NCBI GenBank assembly: GCA_012270635.1
Contig: JAAXHX010000165.1
Location: 1-7,742 of the forward strand
Reading direction: 5' to 3'
Origin: Dehalococcoidia bacterium
Lineage (GTDB): Bacteria > Chloroflexota > Dehalococcoidia > Plut-88900
Length of the DNA: 7,742 bases
Shown in pieces: positions 5,578 through 7,742 of this stretch. Positions within the stretch are counted from its first letter, which is position 1, and every line of letters begins with the position of its first letter. Below the pieces are notes generated by a model. The model searched no databases. It was given only the letters and a program-made list of their open reading frames with translations, and was not told where the DNA came from. Position numbers and translations under genes: made by a program.

Positions 5578-6618
5578 CTAGGAGGCGTGCACGGGTTCCA
5601 GGATACTCTTGCTGAGGACGCCCTGTCCCCACAGGGGGATTATGGTGGAGTGCCCACCGCCCTCGCCCCCCGCCACCAGTAGGGTTATGCCTTCAGGGGT
5701 GGCAGGAATTCCCGAGTCGTCCGGGTCATCGGTGCTGGGGTACCAGGTCCCGCCGAGCGCCCCGATGCGCTCACGGTCATAGGCGAAGCGGGGCTGGAAT
5801 TCATTGGCCCGCTTGGCCAGGTATTCCTTGACGTCCTTCTTGCTCCAACCCGCCGGACCGATGTTCTGCGCGTGCTCGGGGCTCATTATCAGCATCACCG
5901 GCCCGTGGCAAACGAGGTTCGCGGCAATGGTGTGGCTCAGCGTATCGAGAATCGCCTCGGGGCTGGGGTCCGACTGGTTGAACACCTCCATCGGGTGGCA
6001 GGCGGGGAACAGCGTCACGGCGCTCGATTCGAGGGAGAGCCCGTGCTCCACGTGGTACGGCTCCCAGGGGCTCGCCTCCTCGTTCTCCCCTATGCAGAAG
6101 GTGTATCGCCCGGGGTGCCCGAAGGTCGATTTGTCGGTCACTCCTGGAATCTCCCGGCACACGTTCATCAGCACCAGCCTGATGGTCCTGCCGATGGTCG
6201 CGTTGGCCCGCCACCCGGGGCCGAACAGGTTCCACCCCGAGTTGACGTTCAGGGCGTCCCGGACAGAGCCGTTCACCACTATCAACGGCGCCGAGGTGCC
6301 CGCGGTTTCGGCTATGGCCGACGCATTGAAATCCGGGTTCATAAGGGCTCGTACGCTGGCGAGGACCACGGGAGCGTATTCCGCCTTGCAGCCCGCCATC
6401 ACCGCGTTGACGGCCACCTTCTGCGCAGTGACGACCCAATTGCGGCTCGGCCGGGTTCCCAGCACATCCCCCGGCCCCGTTCCCCCGGCATCCAGGAAAG
6501 CCCCGACCGTGTCGGGCGTCGGGGGGACCACGGGCAGGCCGTCGGTCAGGCCCTGCTCATAGTAGAACTCGATGGCCTCTACGGTGTCCGGGAGTTGGAA
6601 GGGGGAGGATTCTGCCAC
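5578..6618 (-). CDS. Uncharacterised GLTDGLPVVPPT family protein, copy 1
   Basis: This is the tandem paralog of the 4528-5568 gene, also 346 residues, with about 60% identity by eye along the full length. Shared blocks are LPDT at 9-12, GLTDGLPVVPPTP at 23-35, RNWVVTAQKVAVNAVMAGC at 59-77, NSGWNLFGPGWRAN at 126-139 and ENEEASPWEPYHVEHG at 178-193. Shared cysteines are C77, C154, C175 and C237; C207 is unique to this copy. The C-terminal 80 residues (linker and the glycine-rich VAGGEGGG at 315-322) diverge most, which may reflect different partners or substrates. The start codon is GTG at 6618, supported by AGGAGG five bases upstream. It lies 22 bp behind the LLM oxidoreductase gene and 9 bp before copy 2, so all three are surely cotranscribed. 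The equal length of both copies suggests a heteromeric complex; this is inference. No catalytic activity can be assigned. Confidence 0.87.
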   Translation of the reverse strand: MAESSPFQLPDTVEAIEFYYEQGLTDGLPVVPPTPDTVGAFLDAGGTGPGDVLGTRPSRNWVVTAQKVAVNAVMAGCKAEYAPVVLASVRALMNPDFNASAIAETAGTSAPLIVVNGSVRDALNVNSGWNLFGPGWRANATIGRTIRLVLMNVCREIPGVTDKSTFGHPGRYTFCIGENEEASPWEPYHVEHGLSLESSAVTLFPACHPMEVFNQSDPSPEAILDTLSHTIAANLVCHGPVMLIMSPEHAQNIGPAGWSKKDVKEYLAKRANEFQPRFAYDRERIGALGGTWYPSTDDPDDSGIPATPEGITLLVAGGEGGGHSTIIPLWGQGVLSKSILEPVHAS

Positions 6619-6640
6619 GTTGGCCTCCTGGTCTCGTGTC

Positions 6641-7675
6641 CTAGTTGCGGAAATGGGGCATGACCTGCTCGCTGATTTTTCGCATCATGCCTATCTTGTC
6701 GAAGATCGTGAAGAGGACCGTGGAGATCGTGGTCACCCCCAGGTTTCCCAGCTCCTCGATACGCTGGTTGATCTCCTCGGCGGGGCCCGTCAGGTGGTAG
6801 GTGTCTATCATCCGCTGGGTGACGAGCCTGGCGTGGGGAGCGTCCACGTGCTCGTGGAAATACTCGTCGTACGCCTGGGCGGCATTGGCGGAATCGCTCA
6901 TCAGCTCTTCGACAATCCCCGGCTCCCGATGCTCCATCCGACGCCGCAGGTCGTGGATTTCCGGCACGTCCCTGCTGAAGAACTGGTGCATCTTGATGTA
7001 CATGGTGGGGTAGGAGGTGACCTCCTTGCGCGCCTGCTCCTTGGCGTCGGCCACGTACATCATCGTGCGGGCCCAGATGTCTATCTCCGCCGGGTCCCGA
7101 CCCGCCTCCTCGGCCCCCTGGTGAATCAGCTCGACCCGCCACTTCGCCATCTCTGGGTGCAGCCCGAGGAATATTGCCCCGTCGGCCACCTTTCCCGCCA
7201 GCCTGCACAGCTTCGGCCCGTCTACGGCTAGGTAGATGGGGATTCTGGCGTTGCTCCACTCCGAATGCATCTTCGCGCCCTGCCACTCCACCTCTTCCCC
7301 GGCCATGTAGCCCCGCAGGAACCGGATGGCGTTTTCAATCTCCCTGGTGGAGCGGGGCCGCATGATCTTGCCGAACCGCCCCCCCGCCCCGATCCCCAGC
7401 ATGGCCCTTCCGCCGGAGACCTCGTTGAGCGTGGCGTGGGCGGTAGCCGTGACCGAGGGATGGTAGGTGATGGGGTCGGTGACCCCAGACCCGAGCCTGA
7501 TGCGGCTGGTGTTCAGCGCCGCGACAACCAGGCTGGAATACATGTCCCGGGACAGGTTCGGCTGGTCGACCCACGTCATGGTGGTGAAGCCGCACTCCTC
7601 GGCGGCCCGGGCGTGGGCCGGAACGTCGTAGGCGGGTATGTTCCGGCCCATCCCGACGGTGAAATTCATCTTCAT
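6641..7675 (-). CDS. LLM-class (luciferase-like) flavin or F420-dependent oxidoreductase
   Basis: This 344-residue protein of the bacterial luciferase-like superfamily has a TIM barrel that binds FMN or coenzyme F420 and carries out monooxygenation or hydride transfer. Visible landmarks are MNFTVGMGRNIP at 3-14 (first strand), EECGFTTMTWVDQP at 26-39, RLGSGVTDPITYHPSVTA at 60-77 and LNEVSGGRAMLGIGAGG at 83-99, the last two being the most conserved LLM blocks. IPIYLAVDGPK is at 145-155 and KVADGAIFLG at 162-171. Residues 222-290 form a long polar helical insert, and the end (LGVTTISTVLF, 308-318) is the last barrel strand. Cofactor choice cannot be decided from the sequence; methylenetetrahydromethanopterin-reductase-like and alkanal monooxygenase-like members look alike. 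The ATG at 7675 follows GAGGAG; a second ATG two codons later is an alternative start. It is the first complete gene of the cluster that includes both 346-residue paralogs, 22 bp downstream. Confidence 0.93.
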   Translation of the reverse strand: MKMNFTVGMGRNIPAYDVPAHARAAEECGFTTMTWVDQPNLSRDMYSSLVVAALNTSRIRLGSGVTDPITYHPSVTATAHATLNEVSGGRAMLGIGAGGRFGKIMRPRSTREIENAIRFLRGYMAGEEVEWQGAKMHSEWSNARIPIYLAVDGPKLCRLAGKVADGAIFLGLHPEMAKWRVELIHQGAEEAGRDPAEIDIWARTMMYVADAKEQARKEVTSYPTMYIKMHQFFSRDVPEIHDLRRRMEHREPGIVEELMSDSANAAQAYDEYFHEHVDAPHARLVTQRMIDTYHLTGPAEEINQRIEELGNLGVTTISTVLFTIFDKIGMMRKISEQVMPHFRN

Positions 7676-7742
7676 CTAATGCTCCTCGGACTGGTCTTTA
7701 CGTTCCCCAGCCTCGCCGGTGCATCGTAGGCTCAACGGGACC
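7676..7742 (-). CDS. Possible C-terminal end of an unidentified upstream gene
   Basis: One minus-strand frame is open from the window edge to a TAG at 7678-7676 that directly abuts the ATG of the LLM gene. It encodes 22 residues ending GERKDQSEEH, a polar tail of the kind common at protein ends. The LLM ribosome site GAGGAG would lie inside it, as in a coupled operon. A second frame gives a tail ending HRRGWGT at a TAA further upstream, so the frame choice is uncertain. No family can be recognised, and the stretch could also be a leader region. Confidence 0.3.
   Translation of the reverse strand, partial: VPLSLRCTGEAGERKDQSEEH

Noticed and set aside
4822..5682. 286-residue plus-strand open frame opposite the second paralog
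   Set aside because: It spans the junction of two real minus-strand genes, has shadow-type composition, and no recognisable domain.
4528..6618. Assembly duplication creating the tandem paralogs
   Set aside because: The copies differ at about 40% of residues with frame intact in both, so they are real diverged paralogs.
5804..6663. Long overlapping plus-strand open frames opposite the first paralog
   Set aside because: Two mutually overlapping frames on the same strand, both antisense to a conserved gene. Their likeness to the frames at 4822-5682 only mirrors the paralogy of the minus-strand genes.
1..7742. tRNA, rRNA, CRISPR, riboswitch or insertion sequence
   Set aside because: No cloverleaf, repeat-spacer array, transposase or conserved aptamer pattern is apparent on either strand by reading.

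Overview
The window is GC-rich and densely packed. Almost all genes lie on the minus strand. Gene content suggests an environmental bacterium with an expanded set of flavin/F420 oxidoreductases and SDR enzymes. Chloroflexota of the SAR202/Dehalococcoidia type is my best guess, but this rests on gene style and not on a marker gene.

Layout, read in the direction of minus-strand transcription (right to left). The right edge may hold the last codons of an unknown gene (7742-7676). Next comes a colinear, tightly spaced cluster: a luciferase-like (LLM) oxidoreductase (7675-6641), two tandem 346-residue paralogs of an uncharacterised family with the signature GLTDGLPVVPPT (6618-5578 and 5568-4528), and an agmatinase/arginase-family ureohydrolase (4480-3473). 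A small DUF4177-like gene on the plus strand (3124-3462), visibly richer in A+T, interrupts the series. Beyond it are an SDR oxidoreductase (3054-2227) and a selenoprotein gene of the UGSC family (2177-1620). A perfect 34-bp palindrome (1543-1576) acts as terminator. The left end is an arginine biosynthesis pair, argJ (1450-230) and the start of argB (209-1).

The main discovery is the selenoprotein. A conventional gene caller splits it at an in-frame TGA (1874-1872) into two pieces or truncates it. Both halves are in one frame and make a 185-residue protein with the motif GDUGSC. A perfect Shine-Dalgarno sits before the start, and a compact stem-loop with a G in its apical loop lies 14-28 nt after the UGA, where a bacterial SECIS should be. 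The Sec forms a U-x-x-C redox pair.

How the genes may work together: the LLM enzyme, the two GLTDGLPVVPPT paralogs, the ureohydrolase, the SDR and the UGSC selenoprotein could form one catabolic or redox module acting on an unidentified, possibly nitrogen-containing, substrate. The plus-strand AT-rich gene would then be a later insertion. Only the layout is seen directly; the shared pathway is inference.
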